Assembly (NCBI GenBank): GCA_947044365.1
Contig: OX345642.1
Location: 7,087,007 to 7,151,006, forward strand
Source of the DNA: Petrosia ficiformis
Lineage: Eukaryota > Porifera > Demospongiae > Haplosclerida > Petrosiidae
Direction of reading: 5' to 3'
Length of the DNA: 64,000 bases
The notes beneath the pieces are model-generated. The model worked only from the letters and a program-made list of their open reading frames with translations, did not search any database and was not told the DNA's origin. Below, piece after piece: positions 1 to 10,887 of the stretch; position 1 is the stretch's first letter, and each line of letters starts with the position of its first letter. The position numbers and the translations under genes were made by a program.

Positions 1-388
1 TGATGTTGTTCATAGCACTAGAAAACAATGCGTTTATCTCTTGTTTAGTGAAAGAACACCAACTACTGTACTTCATTCTTCTTCTCCATCGCTGGCAACA
101 TCCAACTACTATAATGCACCAGTTTTGCTTGTGCTGTGCTGGGGGGTGGGGTCTCAAAGCCTCATACGGTACTTGGCTACACCTCGTGCTGCATGAGCTT
201 CTCGACCTCACTCCTTGTGCTATATTTCCCTACAGCACTCGCACCAGTGCTTTAACTAATATAATACATATATAATGTATATGTACAATTGTCCACACAC
301 ACCTATTATTATAATCATGTTAATTAAAGATTCTCTTAAGCAATGCATGTTTGATCTATAGAAACCCTCTTTCTTTTCTTTCCTTCAG
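1..388. other. Window edge, no gene assigned; dispersed-repeat-like block
   Basis: No exon could be joined to the downstream gene from this stretch. A GC-richer block at about 120-260 (cues such as ctcatacggtacttggct and acagcactcgcaccagtg) looks like a dispersed repeat rather than coding sequence, because it differs in composition from its surroundings and has paired agcactcg/gtgct words. An open frame crosses it but has no recognisable domain. Part of an upstream exon of the following gene could be hidden here. Confidence 0.25.
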
Positions 389-1130
389 AATATCTTTATC
401 AGAGGATTCTTATCATGTCTCTTCATCAGTTCTTCTTCTTCTCATTGCTATATGTCTTTATAGTTTAGCATTGATGCATTTTGCTTTCTCTCTCATTATT
501 ACGATATCTCTATCCATACCACTCTCACTAACAACATCAAAAAATATATGGTGAGCACTATGTGTGTGTCAATATCTGTGACTCTGTGTGTGTATTATGT
601 GTGTGTCCATCTGTTGTGTGTTTGTCTGTGTATTGTGTGTGACTGTGTGTTTGTGTCTGTCTATGTCTGCTTGTGTCTCTGTCTGTGGGTCTGTGTCTTT
701 ATCTGTCTCTGTGTATGTATGTGTATGTGTGTATGCATGTGTACGTGTATGTGTATGTCGTACATCTAGTTCTATCTGTCATTTCTGTGGTTTTATCATT
801 ATATTTATATTCTCATTCATATACAGGTCTCATATTTCTCTTATGATAGTATTCCCTCCATTTCTACTGTTCTATTTATGTTTCAGTTACACACTCCTCT
901 TCCCCTCTTCCTCCTCATTTCAAGAACTATCGAATTCATCACTTCATCTATTATTACAAGGCACTAGTTTATCATACTCATCTCATTATTTCTCAGGGGT
1001 GTGGTTGTTTCCTCTAAGTACACTTCTCTTGTGGCCAATGTGGTTATTATCTTGGATTCTTGGATGGATTAGGATAATTAAAATGGGTGTGTCTATTAAA
1101 CTAAATGAACCACACCCACATTCTGATTAA
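389..1130 (+). CDS. C-terminal two exons of a multipass membrane protein (partial, 5' end outside window)
   Basis: Exon 389-550 follows a ccttcag acceptor and ends at a gtgagc donor. Exon 827-1130 follows atacag and runs to a TAA. The junction codon TG|G keeps one open frame, which supports the join. The encoded tail of about 155 residues has two or three hydrophobic membrane segments (LLLLIAICLYSLALMHF; FPPFLLFYLCFSYTLLF; a last one rich in Trp and Leu) and a short basic/polar C terminus. The arrangement recalls the C-terminal membrane part of GPAA1, a subunit of the ER GPI transamidase, but that is a weak impression from hydrophobic pattern, not a firm assignment. The N-terminal part lies upstream of the window. 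The intron is filled with a TG/TC-rich repeat. Confidence 0.45.
556..765 (+). repeat. (TG)n/(TGTC)n low-complexity repeat in intron
   Basis: Imperfect TG, TGTC and TATG units fill the intron between the two membrane-protein exons. Open frames across it are Cys/Val/Ser homopolymer artefacts. Confidence 0.85.
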
Positions 1131-1251
1131 TTGATGTTCATTCTTCATCAAAAACCTATTTTAAAATCAGTTGTGAATTTTTTAAATTTAAAAATTAATA
1201 TTTACGTAGAAACACAACAAATATAGAAAACTAGTAATAATAATTGACGTA

Positions 1252-3438
1252 TCAGTACTTTACAAGTCTACTATTACTATGATTAGACACCCATACTGAT
1301 CCATCAGGTGATACTGATACTCCAATTGGAAGAATAAATCCTACTATTGAATGGATAAATCTTCCACTGGGATCATATATGGACAAAGAACTTGAAAAAT
1401 AGTTCGCTACTAGTGAATAACCTGCTGAATCTATAGCTATACCAATTGGACAATTCAAATGTGTTTGATCATACTTACGTACAAACTGTCCACTAGGAGT
1501 AAAGACTGTCACTGAATTGGAACTACATCCAGTCACATGAACATCACCTGATATATCAAAAGCAATACCATATGGACTATTGAAACTTCCATCACCTGAT
1601 ACCTTCCCATCAATAATGTGAGATAGAGTCCAGTCAGAATGGAATACCTGGATGCGACTGTTGTAATTTTCTGCCACATACATCTTTCCCTCAGGACTAA
1701 TGTTTATGCCATGTGGTCCATTAAACTGTCCATCATCAGACCCATTCTGTCCAAAGGTACCAAGAAACTCTCCTCCTGTTGTCAACTTGTGAATCCTGTT
1801 TCCTCCACTCTCAGCTACATAAACTACCTCTCCACTGATAGCTATTCCATAAGGTGATTGAAACTGTAGCTCACCACTTCCATAAGAACCAATGGTAGTC
1901 TTCTTCTTCCCACTACTATCATACACATGTATACAATGGTCAGTATCACTAGTGACAAACATGTCACCATTATCAGAGAATGCAATATACATGGGACTAT
2001 TAATTCCAGTAATTGTTTGTACTGGATCTTTGAGTTTAGTGTAATCACGTTGTGTGACCACACTCAGGTCAAATGGACTACTCTGGATATCCTGACCATG
2101 TATAGTAATGGAGAGCTTATGTTGACCTGATTGTTGAGGTGTAACAGAGACAAGATATGTACCATCATCATTATCTGTAACTTGACATTCTATACTTCTC
2201 TTTCCAACAGGAGTGAGTCTACTTCTCACCACTTCTCCTCCATGATCTAATTCCTGTCCTCTGATATCCCTAGAGACCACCTTGACTTTCATCTCAGCTC
2301 CTACAGCCAACCTGTTACGAGGTATTACAGCTGCACTATTACTAGGAGAGGTATCAGATACACATCCAAACTCTGTTATCATAGTAGCTAGTGTATCAGT
2401 ATTAACTTCTACTGATATATTGGGTGACTCACAAAGGTCGAGAGAGATCTCTGAGAACTGTTGTTGAAGATTAATAGATCTGTTGTGTAGTGTATGAGCA
2501 ATAGAGAGTAACTCAACATCACTGTACTCACTAGTAGCAATGGAGGTAAGAGAGTGACAATTACCCATGGACTCTAACAGACGTTGAATACCTTCCAGTT
2601 GAATAGAGAGACGTGCCTCCTTGGCCATGGCTTCCTCACTACATTTACCTAACAAGGCTTCCTCACGTTGATGAAGAAGCTGTTGAAGTTTAGCAAATGC
2701 TTGTCGAATGATAGTGTCCACCTCATTCTTACGAGCTTTGATCTTTTTCTTCATCTCTTCACCAGCTGTCATGACCTCCTTGAGATGTTCCCGAGACACT
2801 GGAAATCCCTCTAGATCTTGTTGTATCTCCTCCTTGTTTTGTATGATCTGTTTACTCACCTCATGAACTGGATGACCCTTGTGACTAATAATAGTACACT
2901 TGACACACACTGGAATAGTACACTGTTTACAATATAAGTCAAGTTTCTGATCATCATGATCATGACACATGGGAGATGAAGAAGAAGAGGAGGGTAGCAT
3001 CTTGATGAGTTTATCTCGACTCATGTTCTGAGCTTCTTTAAGAGTGAAGGAAGAGTGTGAACGCAAAAGTTTGAGCCCTTGATGATATTGCCAGCACACG
3101 CTACACAAGAGATTATCACACTCTGTACAGTAAGCTATAGGAGAGTTTTCATCACATGAGTCACATGGAGGAGGAGAAGTGGAGGTCACCTTACGTAAGA
3201 TCTTGTCTTGTTTAGTTTCTTCACTTAATCGGACATTACGTGGAAGAGAAGACACATCTTCATCAGGTATAGTAGTGGATTGATTACAAGTGGGACATGT
3301 GATAGAGGTAGTACCCTCAACATGTAGCTTAGTGATACATTGTAGACAATAAGAATGGAGACAAGAAAGGATTCTTGGATCTTGATAGATGTTATCACAA
3401 TATTGACAGATATTATATTGTGTAGTATTGGTAGTCAT
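1252..3438 (-). CDS. TRIM-NHL protein A (RING, two B-boxes, coiled coil, filamin repeat, NHL propeller)
   Basis: Single-exon coding region of 728 residues. The RING finger has C11, C14, C26, H28, C31, C34, C48 and C51, as expected for a zinc-binding E3 ubiquitin ligase. B-box 1 spans about 92-128 and B-box 2 about 158-190, followed by a coiled coil to about 330, a filamin/ABP280-type Ig repeat at about 340-455 and six NHL blades from about 465 to the C terminus. This is the TRIM2/TRIM3/TRIM71 architecture. The family acts in the cytoplasm as ubiquitin ligases and, in some members, RNA binders through the NHL face. I take the ATG at 3438; a GTG one codon upstream extends the frame but is not a eukaryotic start. 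A 5'UTR intron (3454-3566) has gtaagt and ctacag signals, shared with genes B, C and D. This is the only member outside the tandem cluster and on the other strand. Substrate and ligand are unknown. Confidence 0.93.
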   Translation of the reverse strand: MTTNTTQYNICQYCDNIYQDPRILSCLHSYCLQCITKLHVEGTTSITCPTCNQSTTIPDEDVSSLPRNVRLSEETKQDKILRKVTSTSPPPCDSCDENSPIAYCTECDNLLCSVCWQYHQGLKLLRSHSSFTLKEAQNMSRDKLIKMLPSSSSSSPMCHDHDDQKLDLYCKQCTIPVCVKCTIISHKGHPVHEVSKQIIQNKEEIQQDLEGFPVSREHLKEVMTAGEEMKKKIKARKNEVDTIIRQAFAKLQQLLHQREEALLGKCSEEAMAKEARLSIQLEGIQRLLESMGNCHSLTSIATSEYSDVELLSIAHTLHNRSINLQQQFSEISLDLCESPNISVEVNTDTLATMITEFGCVSDTSPSNSAAVIPRNRLAVGAEMKVKVVSRDIRGQELDHGGEVVRSRLTPVGKRSIECQVTDNDDGTYLVSVTPQQSGQHKLSITIHGQDIQSSPFDLSVVTQRDYTKLKDPVQTITGINSPMYIAFSDNGDMFVTSDTDHCIHVYDSSGKKKTTIGSYGSGELQFQSPYGIAISGEVVYVAESGGNRIHKLTTGGEFLGTFGQNGSDDGQFNGPHGINISPEGKMYVAENYNSRIQVFHSDWTLSHIIDGKVSGDGSFNSPYGIAFDISGDVHVTGCSSNSVTVFTPSGQFVRKYDQTHLNCPIGIAIDSAGYSLVANYFSSSLSIYDPSGRFIHSIVGFILPIGVSVSPDGSVWVSNHSNSRLVKY

Positions 3439-3490
3439 CACTCAGTATATGACCTGTAGAACATGATAAAGAATTAGATGATGTATATAA

Positions 3491-3539
3491 TATCAGGAGC
3501 CCATGAAAAAACCTGTGGTTTTTTCATGGGCTCCTGATA
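3491..3539. repeat. Perfect 23-bp inverted repeat (hairpin) in the TRIM A 5'UTR intron
   Basis: Arms 3491-3513 and 3517-3539 are exact reverse complements around a 3-nt loop. The sequence sits inside the 5'UTR intron of TRIM A. The matching introns of TRIM B, C and D have only AT-rich sequence there, so it looks like a discrete insertion into gene A or a loss from the others. Confidence 0.9.
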
Positions 3540-3567
3540 ATATGTTATAATATATAATACACTTACA

Positions 3568-3971
3568 TTAAATAACACAAATCACTGTGACCTTTCAGCT
3601 CCAGGAAGTAATACTTGTTATTATTAAATTATAATTATTAAAAGTTAAGTAGTATAATTAGCTGTAGTATAATAGATCAGGACTGATTTTAAGTCGACAT
3701 TGACAACCAAATAATTTATTTAGTTGAATGCAGCGGTAACTGAATCAATTATGTACACATGTATTTATATGTACGTATATATACGTATATCAGTTCCATG
3801 AACCTTTCCCCATGTCACATGATCTTATACCACTGGCCATAATTTACTGTCGCACTTGTATATATCATATCACTCATGTCAAATGATCTTTCCTGCTAGA
3901 ATCACCTGAATTATTACCCAAATCCTATCTGAGTCACGTGATAATGCAACTGAAGGGGGAAAAAAAATAAA
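3568..3971. other. AT-rich intergenic region between TRIM A and tRNA-Ser
   Basis: Contains the TRIM A 5' leader, with a block at about 3588-3604 that is shared with TRIM B and C leaders (reverse-strand words such as gctgaaaggtcacagtg), and otherwise AT-rich sequence with tacgtatata runs. No open frame or RNA gene recognised. Confidence 0.5.
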
Positions 3972-4053
3972 CGCTGCGAGTAGGGTTCGAACCTACGCGG
4001 GGAGACCCCATTGGATTTCAAGTCCAACGCCTTAACCACTCGGCCATCGCAGC
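3972..4053 (-). tRNA. tRNA-Ser (anticodon UGA)
   Basis: On the minus strand an 82-nt cloverleaf begins GCTGCGATGG. The acceptor stem GCTGCGA pairs with TCGCAGC before a G discriminator base. The D arm carries the A box TGGCCGAGTGG. A 5-bp anticodon stem TTGGA/TCCAA encloses loop CTTGAAA, giving anticodon TGA (plus-strand 4018-4020). A long variable arm identifies a class II tRNA, and the T arm has GGTTCGAACCC as B box. All arms pair well and there is no intron, so it looks functional. It lies only 43 bp upstream of the ATG of the next gene on the opposite strand. Confidence 0.96.
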
Positions 4054-4096
4054 TCCACGAAAAGTTAATATTTAACAGGTGTACACTAAATGAGCG

Positions 4097-6417
4097 ATGG
4101 CTACAGTTGAAGGTGTGTTTGTACAGTATGTTCTCATCTTCATAATAATTAATTTTTACAGGATTGGATATGTATCTGGACTTTTTAGAAACATCAAGCA
4201 CTAATGATCAAGTTAGTACAAACGAATCGAATTGCACTATTGAATCACATGACACTTGGTCACATGTTCTAACTTCACCTGCAGGACACATTAGAAACAC
4301 CACGTATAGACATGGTACTTCAACGATATCGTCCTAATATCAGCCAGGAACCAGCTATTACCAAAACTGAGAGAAACCCCACCCCCCAGAATTATGATTC
4401 ACGCCTGATTGTATTGGAACAACAGCTGTCAGACCTACTGCAAAAAAGTCAAACCAATAATGTTAGCAAATACCATATAGGGTATATACATACATATCAG
4501 GGCAGGAAATAAGCCTGCAACTTTTAGTGAGCAATTCCGTCACCAATGCTCACCACAGTACAACTAGCATGCATTGTCATTTCAAAATCTGGTGCTCCTT
4601 AAGCTAATTTTGGTACTCAAATGAGCACTGGAGCTCTGTTATTTCCCACTCTGATACATATGTACATGTATATGCTCATGTATATAAATGTACCAATTAA
4701 CCCAATTACTAGTTTCAGACCTATACATGTACGTACGTAACTCCAAACTTTTATGTGAGATCCAGAAATAGGTATGGATGTACGTACATCAAACTTAAAA
4801 AAATATTTTGATATACGCACAATTAGAATTTCAATATTTTTAGTTTTGGTTTGGGATTCATAATTAGTTTGGGGTTCAGGTTCTGATGGAGTCATATTGG
4901 AGCATCCTGAGTTAGGAGGTTTTAAAGAGTACATGAAATCAGAGTAGACAAACCCATTTTTTAAATAGGACAGGTTTTGAATCAAGTCACAACATACACT
5001 GTATGTATGTATATATACATGCGTAATTGTGTATGCATGTAGGTGTTGAAGAGTTCTACTGTGAGGAAACTTACAAAACCCAGTAAGTGAAATGATAATT
5101 TAGTATAATTATAATATATGTTATTAAACTGAACTTTGACCTTTAGAGACGAGAGAGGTATCTCTTAGTGATTCTGATAGTAGTCCCCCTAAGAAACAGA
5201 CTACAAGAGAAAGAGAAGGAAGAGGAAACAATGTTAATACAAGTATGTAGAAGTATATATGTATACATATATATAATAATTATATATCTGTTGCATATAC
5301 ATATGATATATTGACACTAGCCCCATGACTTGGTTTGTATGTATGTATGTAATATTTAGAGTTAGGTATAAGGAGTATTAAAGATGATAAAATAGTGAGA
5401 AGTCATTTACATGTGTCATCAGAATCTTCTAGAAGAAAGAAGACTCAGGTATGTATGTACTAACATACATGTAGATATATACATGTATGTACAATGTGGT
5501 GTAATAATTAGGGTACCTTAAAACAAAGAGAATTTGAAGATGAGAGAGAGAGAAGATGGAAAGCAGAACAAGCTGCTGTGAAGTTAGCTGAACATGTCAG
5601 GAGTTTGCAATTACAAGGTTGAGAGACAACTATCTCTTCCTTTTGCCCTTTCCTCTCCCTCCTCATCTCCCCCTCCTCCTCCTCCTCCTCTCATCCCTTC
5701 CTCTCCCTCCTCATCATCTCCCCCTTCTCCTCCTCTCCTCTCCCTCCTTTCTCTCCCTCCTCCTCCTCATCTTATCTTCCGTCATTCATCTTTCCTCCTC
5801 AGTTGATGAATGGCAGAAGAAGCATGAAATACATACCTCTCGTATTACACAACTCAACACATCTCTTAATAAAGAGAGAGAAACACTCATTAATATAACA
5901 CAAGAAAGAGACACACTACAGGTATACTATGTATGTTAGTATTTAATGGATACCTTCTGTGTTTAATACCATCTGTTATTATAATCCTGATATACTTGTT
6001 TTACTAGTCAAACCAGTCTGAGACTGTACGTGAATTGGAAACTTTAAGAAAGAGATTTGGTGACCAAGGACATTTATTAAGGAGTCTTGAAGAACAACTT
6101 GATAAGATAGAGAAAGAGAGAATACAAAATGTATGTATGTATGTATGTATGTATACAGACACTTGTAATAGTATATTGATAATATACAGATAATATACTA
6201 ACATAATTATACTTCAGAATTACAGATAATATACTGACATATACTAATAATTTACAGAGTCAGAGACTAAGAGATGCTGAGATACATGCTGCTACTAATG
6301 AGAGAGAAGTCACATTACAACATCATGTGACAAAGAAACTAGAACAACAGATTCATGATCTACAAGAGTTACTAGCTACTAGAGAAAAAGATCATCAGTA
6401 ATTAAATGCATTCTTCC

Positions 6418-6473
<56 letters not shown>

Positions 6474-9400
6474 ATCTATGTCAATCATAGTTCCTTTATT
6501 CATTCAGAAGAGAACTAGAAAGAATCAAGCCTCCTAATACTCAGGATATTAAAGGAATGCTTGAAAGAGAATTAGAAAAGGAAAGAATGAGAATGGAAGG
6601 AATTGTGAATCAACACAAAGAAAGGTATGTCATACATACATTTATACATACATACATGCATACATACATACATACATACATACATACATACATGCATACA
6701 TACATACATACATACATACATACATACATACATACATACATACGTACGTACATACATGCATACATACATACATACATACATACAATGAATATACATGCAT
6801 ACAAATGTACATACAGACATACTGACATCAGTTATACTAAGCTTGTATTATTTTGGGATTAGACTAGAACAGCAACAGAAATCATATCGTGATTTAGAGG
6901 AGGAGTTTAGAGCTGCTCTTAGAATAGAAGCTGCACGTTATCAACAGGTACATGTATGTATGTATGTATGTATGTATGTATGTATGTATGTATGTATGTA
7001 TGTATGTATGTATGTATGTATGTATGTATGTATGTATGTATGTATGTGTGTATGTATATAAGTATGTATGTATGTATGTATGTATGTATGTATGTATGTA
7101 TGTATGTATGTATGTATATAAGTATGTATGTATGTATGTATGTATGTATGTATGTGTAGTTGGAACAGACTCATTTGAAGATGTCTGATGAATACACTTC
7201 ATGTAAAAATGAGCTGACAACACTGAAAGAGAAAGAAGGAAAAGCAAGTGGACTTGTGTCTGAACTAACTTCTGTAAGTATTCTACAATAGTCATACATC
7301 CCAGTATATTTACTTTGGATATTTTTGTGACATGTCAGTATATTTTTGTATACTATAGATTGTAAAGGAACAGAAAGTTCGTATGACTGAACTGATTACA
7401 TGTAGGCAAGAGATGTTGAGTGAGTTGAGAGAGAAAGTAAAACTACTGGAGAGTGAGGGTAATACTAGGAGTAAACTAGAAGCAAGATTTGATAACTTAC
7501 AACAAGTATGGATGATGGATGGATGGATGGATTGATGGATGGATGGACGGATTGACAGATGGATGCATGGATGGACAGACTGGCAGCCAGATGGACGGAT
7601 GGATGGACACATGGACAGATGCATGGCTGATAAGGAATGAAGCAATGACAATACAATGGGTACGTTCATGTAGGTAGGTAGGTAGGTAGGTAGGTAGGTA
7701 GGTAGGTAGGTAGGTAGGTAGGTAGATGGATGAATGGATGGTTGTATGGGTAGATGAGATAACATGGAGACACTACCTTTTTCTCATTTTTAGGAGAATT
7801 GTCGTCTCTCTGCTAAAGTGACTGCACAGGAATCTGTCATTGCAGGTTTACGAGAGGAACGTAAACTTTGGGGTCAGGAATTAGCACTACAGGGAGCTAC
7901 ACTCGCTCAAGATAGAGGTAGAATGGAGGGACAGATAGAGACACTCACTAGAGAGACCAAAGAACTAAGAGATAAACTTGAGGTACGTGTTTAGTGTTTA
8001 GGAGAGGGAGAGAGGTTGGGATGGATGGAGGAAGTGAGGGGGGGGGGTTGGGGGGGAAGTGAAGGAGTGAGGGGGGGAGGGAGGGAGGAAGGGGATATAG
8101 TACTGATAGTAGAGTACATTTATTTGCCATTATTATACAGACTGCTTCTACTTCATTAAGAGTTAAGGATAAGGTTATTGAGGATCATTCTAATACTATA
8201 CAGAAATTAAAAGAGGTACATACATGTATATGTGGGTAGTATAGATAGATGATATATGTATGATCAATAAATAGATTATATATCTGTCACAAGATAAATT
8301 ATATATGTACATTGTACATAAATAGAAAGATGATATATGGATTGTAAATAGATAGATGATATATGTATCATAAATAGATATGTAGATACATTCAAGATCT
8401 ATTTCATGGTACTAACCTCAAATAGGCAAATCTTTTATTATCAGTGATATTCTCGTAATTATGTTCTATAGCAAAATAGTACTCACAAGAATGAAGTATC
8501 ATCAATCCAGTCAGACTGGTCAAACCGGTTTCAGAATATTCATAGCGAGTTACAACAAGAGAGAGCTAATGTTCAGGTTCTTCAAGATCAGTTAGATATG
8601 ATGAACGAAGAGAAACTGACAATGGAGGATCATCTTCATGAGATAACAGAGAAAGAAGGGACTTGGAAAGAGAAATATAGGTGAAGAGAGAGAAAGAGAG
8701 GGAGGGAGAGGAGAGAGAGAGGAAGAGGAGAGAGAGAAGGGGGGAGGGAGAGAGAGAGGGGGAGGGCAAGAAGATATCCAAGAGGAAGAGGAGAGGGAGA
8801 TGGGGAGGGAGAAAGGATATTCGAGAATGAAGAGAGGAGTTACATGTTTATATACTGTGTTTGTTATATTGTTTATTTATTAAATTATTCATTGTTTATT
8901 TTTTAAATTATTCATTGTTTATTTATTTTTATTGTTTATTAATTTTATTCATTGTTTATTTAATTATTTATTAATTAAATTATTCATTGTTTATTTTTAT
9001 TAATTAATTTTATTAAATGTTTATTTATTTCGTCTGTTTGTTATTTCATGGTATTGTACTATTAATTATTTATTGTATTCTACATTATATGTGTTTATTT
9101 ATTTTATATATTTTACAGGTTATTAAAAGGTCAATGGGAGGATAGGATCAGTGTCATTACATCATTAGAACACAGTATACATCAGCTACAAGAGAAATCT
9201 AAACAGCGTCAACAGCAGATAGAGAAAGAAGGAGGTATTGCCAAACAAGAAGCAAGGTAATGTGTGTGTATGTATGTATAACTCTATTAATAAGATATTC
9301 ATCTGTTCAATACCATCTGTCCATTAGGGCTGTAGCCACCTGACTCCATCTATATTCATTAATCATAATTATTATTCATCCATCCTTCATCCATCCTTCA

Positions 9401-10333
9401 TCCATCCATTCATTCATCTATCCTTCCATCTATTCTTCTATTCCTCTGTCCATATATCCATCCATCCATTATCCATCCATCCATCCACTCAATTATCTAT
9501 TCATCCATTCATCCATCCATCCATCCATCCACTCAATCATCCATCCATCCATCCACTCAATTATCTATCCATCTATTCATCCATTCATCCATCCATCCAT
9601 CCACTCAATTATCTATCCATCTATTCATCCATTCATCCATCCATCCACTCAATTATCTATCCATCTATTCATCCATTCATCCATCCATCCACTCAATTAT
9701 CTATCCATCATCCATTCATCCATCCATCCACTCAATTATCTATCCATCTATTCATCCATTCATCCATCCATCCATCCACTCAATTATCTATCCATCTATT
9801 CATCCATTCATCCATCCATCCACTCAATTATCTATCCATCTATTCATCCATTCATCCATCCATCCACTCAATTATCTATCCATCTATTCATCCATTCATC
9901 CATCCATCCATCCACTCAATTATCTATCCATCTATTCATCCATTCATCCATCCATCCACTCAATTATCTATCCATCTATTCATCCATTCATCCATCCATC
10001 CACTCAATTATCTATCCATCTATTCATCCATTCATCCTTTGTCCATACATCCATCCTTTCTCCTAATACAGAGAAGCTAGAAATCAATTAAATTTATCAA
10101 AACAGAAATTCAAAGAGCAACTTATCACTCAAGAGACTTTAATTAGAGGAGAGATGAAACAAGAGATTGAAGAGAAAGATAAAGAATTAATGGTTGCTAA
10201 GGAGAGAGTAGTGGAGGTTGAGAACGAAATGAGACGATTGCTATCGGAAACAGCAAATGAGCGAAAAGCTATGGAGGGAAAATTTCAGAGGCTATCGAAA
10301 GCTTTTAATGAGTTACAAAAAGAATTAACATAA
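4097..10333 (+). CDS. LRRCC1: LRRCC1-like centrosomal coiled-coil protein, lacking the N-terminal LRR
   Basis: About 19 exons, read from splice signals and frame: 4097-4112, 4162-4211, 4285 to about 4475, then exons near 5042, 5146, 5360, 5510, 5803, 6009, 6258, 6509, 6864, 7160, 7361, 7793, 8140, 8472, 9119 and 10070-10333. The product is nearly all charged coiled coil. The segment at 7793-7982 ([20 protein letters not shown]) and the C terminus ([20 protein letters not shown]) match what I know of vertebrate LRRCC1/CLERC, a centriole-distal-end protein. LRRCC1 in vertebrates begins with leucine-rich repeats; here the ATG at 4097 is preceded in frame by TGA at 4091, and exons 1-3 contain no LRR. 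Exon boundaries around 4475-5150 are uncertain. Introns are packed with tetranucleotide repeats. Confidence 0.75.
6407..6480 (+). repeat. (TCTA)n microsatellite
   Basis: About a dozen tandem ctat units in an intron of the LRRCC1-like gene, with one ctttctat interruption near the end. Confidence 0.95.
6630..6790 (+). repeat. (CATA)n microsatellite
   Basis: Almost pure catacata with scattered catg and tacg variants, starting just after the gtatgt donor of the LRRCC1-like exon at 6509-6625. Confidence 0.95.
6953..7155 (+). repeat. (TATG)n microsatellite filling a whole intron
   Basis: The intron is essentially only tatg repeats, with two copies of tatataag (near 7056 and 7116). It starts at the gtacatgtatg donor and ends at the tgtgtag acceptor. 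Confidence 0.95.
7505..7750 (+). repeat. (GGAT)n and (GGTA)n microsatellites
   Basis: ggatgg units at 7510-7625, unique sequence, then about 14 gtag units at 7670-7725, all inside one LRRCC1-like intron. Confidence 0.92.
8697..9118 (+). repeat. GA-rich tract then (TTTATT)n AT-rich tract
   Basis: Purine-rich agagagg sequence at 8690-8830 follows the donor. It is followed by repeated attgtttattt-type words at 8855-9040. Intronic low complexity. Confidence 0.8.
9370..10060 (+). repeat. (ATCC)n minisatellite with a 44-48-bp higher-order unit
   Basis: The simple ccat repeat is organised into a longer unit containing ccactcaattatctat followed by ccatctattcatcc. The unit recurs roughly every 44-48 bp from about 9485 to 10025, with one copy missing a ctattcat word near 9710. 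It lies in the last intron of the LRRCC1-like gene. Confidence 0.9.
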
Positions 10334-10887
10334 TAAATAATTAATTAGATTAAAATAAATTAGTACCATAATTATTCTTATTTAAAGTATGCTGTGAAAA
10401 ATGATAATTGTCCTTTGAAGTTTGAAGAATCCACTATAGTAAGTTAGTTTATGTACATTATATTATATCATAATTATCATAAATTATCATAATCATATAT
10501 ATATATATATATATATTATGTAACAGAATAGTAATTAAATAATAATTATTATATATATATATATATATATATAATTTTTTTACAAGTAAATTATTGTGTA
10601 CATGTATGTATATATAATTATATATGTGTATATATATATGTGTATGTATATATATATAATTATATATGTGTATGTATATATATATATATATATATAATTA
10701 TACTTATATATATATAATTATACTTATATATATATATATATATATACTATATATTAATTACTGGAGTTGCTGCTTCAGTCTCTCAGAGTGCGTTAAATTA
10801 ATTATTTCTATATCACAGTAATGAATAATATTATCTAATTATAACTATTATTATTATATTCATACACTGTATTTTTTGAAATAGATA
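10334..10887. other. Intergenic AT-rich spacer with (TA)n tracts
   Basis: Separates the LRRCC1-like stop codon from the ANKS3-like ATG. It holds several (TA)n and tatgtgta runs at 10494-10750 and then about 130 bp of less repetitive sequence before the ATG, the probable ANKS3-like promoter/leader. No polyadenylation signal was pinned down beyond aataaa near 10333-10356. Confidence 0.6.

Noticed and set aside
1842..2467. Antisense open frames within the TRIM genes (also at 25592-26830, 30150-30969 and 33570-34505)
   Set aside because: They are shadows of the coding strand, shared between copies only because the sense sequence is shared. No splice or start evidence.
3914..4201. Minus-strand frame of 95 residues across the tRNA
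   Set aside because: It only reads through the tRNA-Ser gene (RVVKALDLKSNGVSPRRFEP is the usual translation of such a tRNA).
4498..4664. Possible MITE with ends caggGCAGGAAATAAG / ctctgttatttcccactctg
   Set aside because: Only about 14 of 18 end positions pair and no second copy is visible, so not called as a feature.
6557..7295. Long open frames on both strands made of Tyr/Ile/His/Thr or Tyr/Val/Cys/Met repeats
   Set aside because: They are translations of tata/catg tetranucleotide repeats, open in most frames by composition. Real coding exons of the LRRCC1-like gene lie between them.
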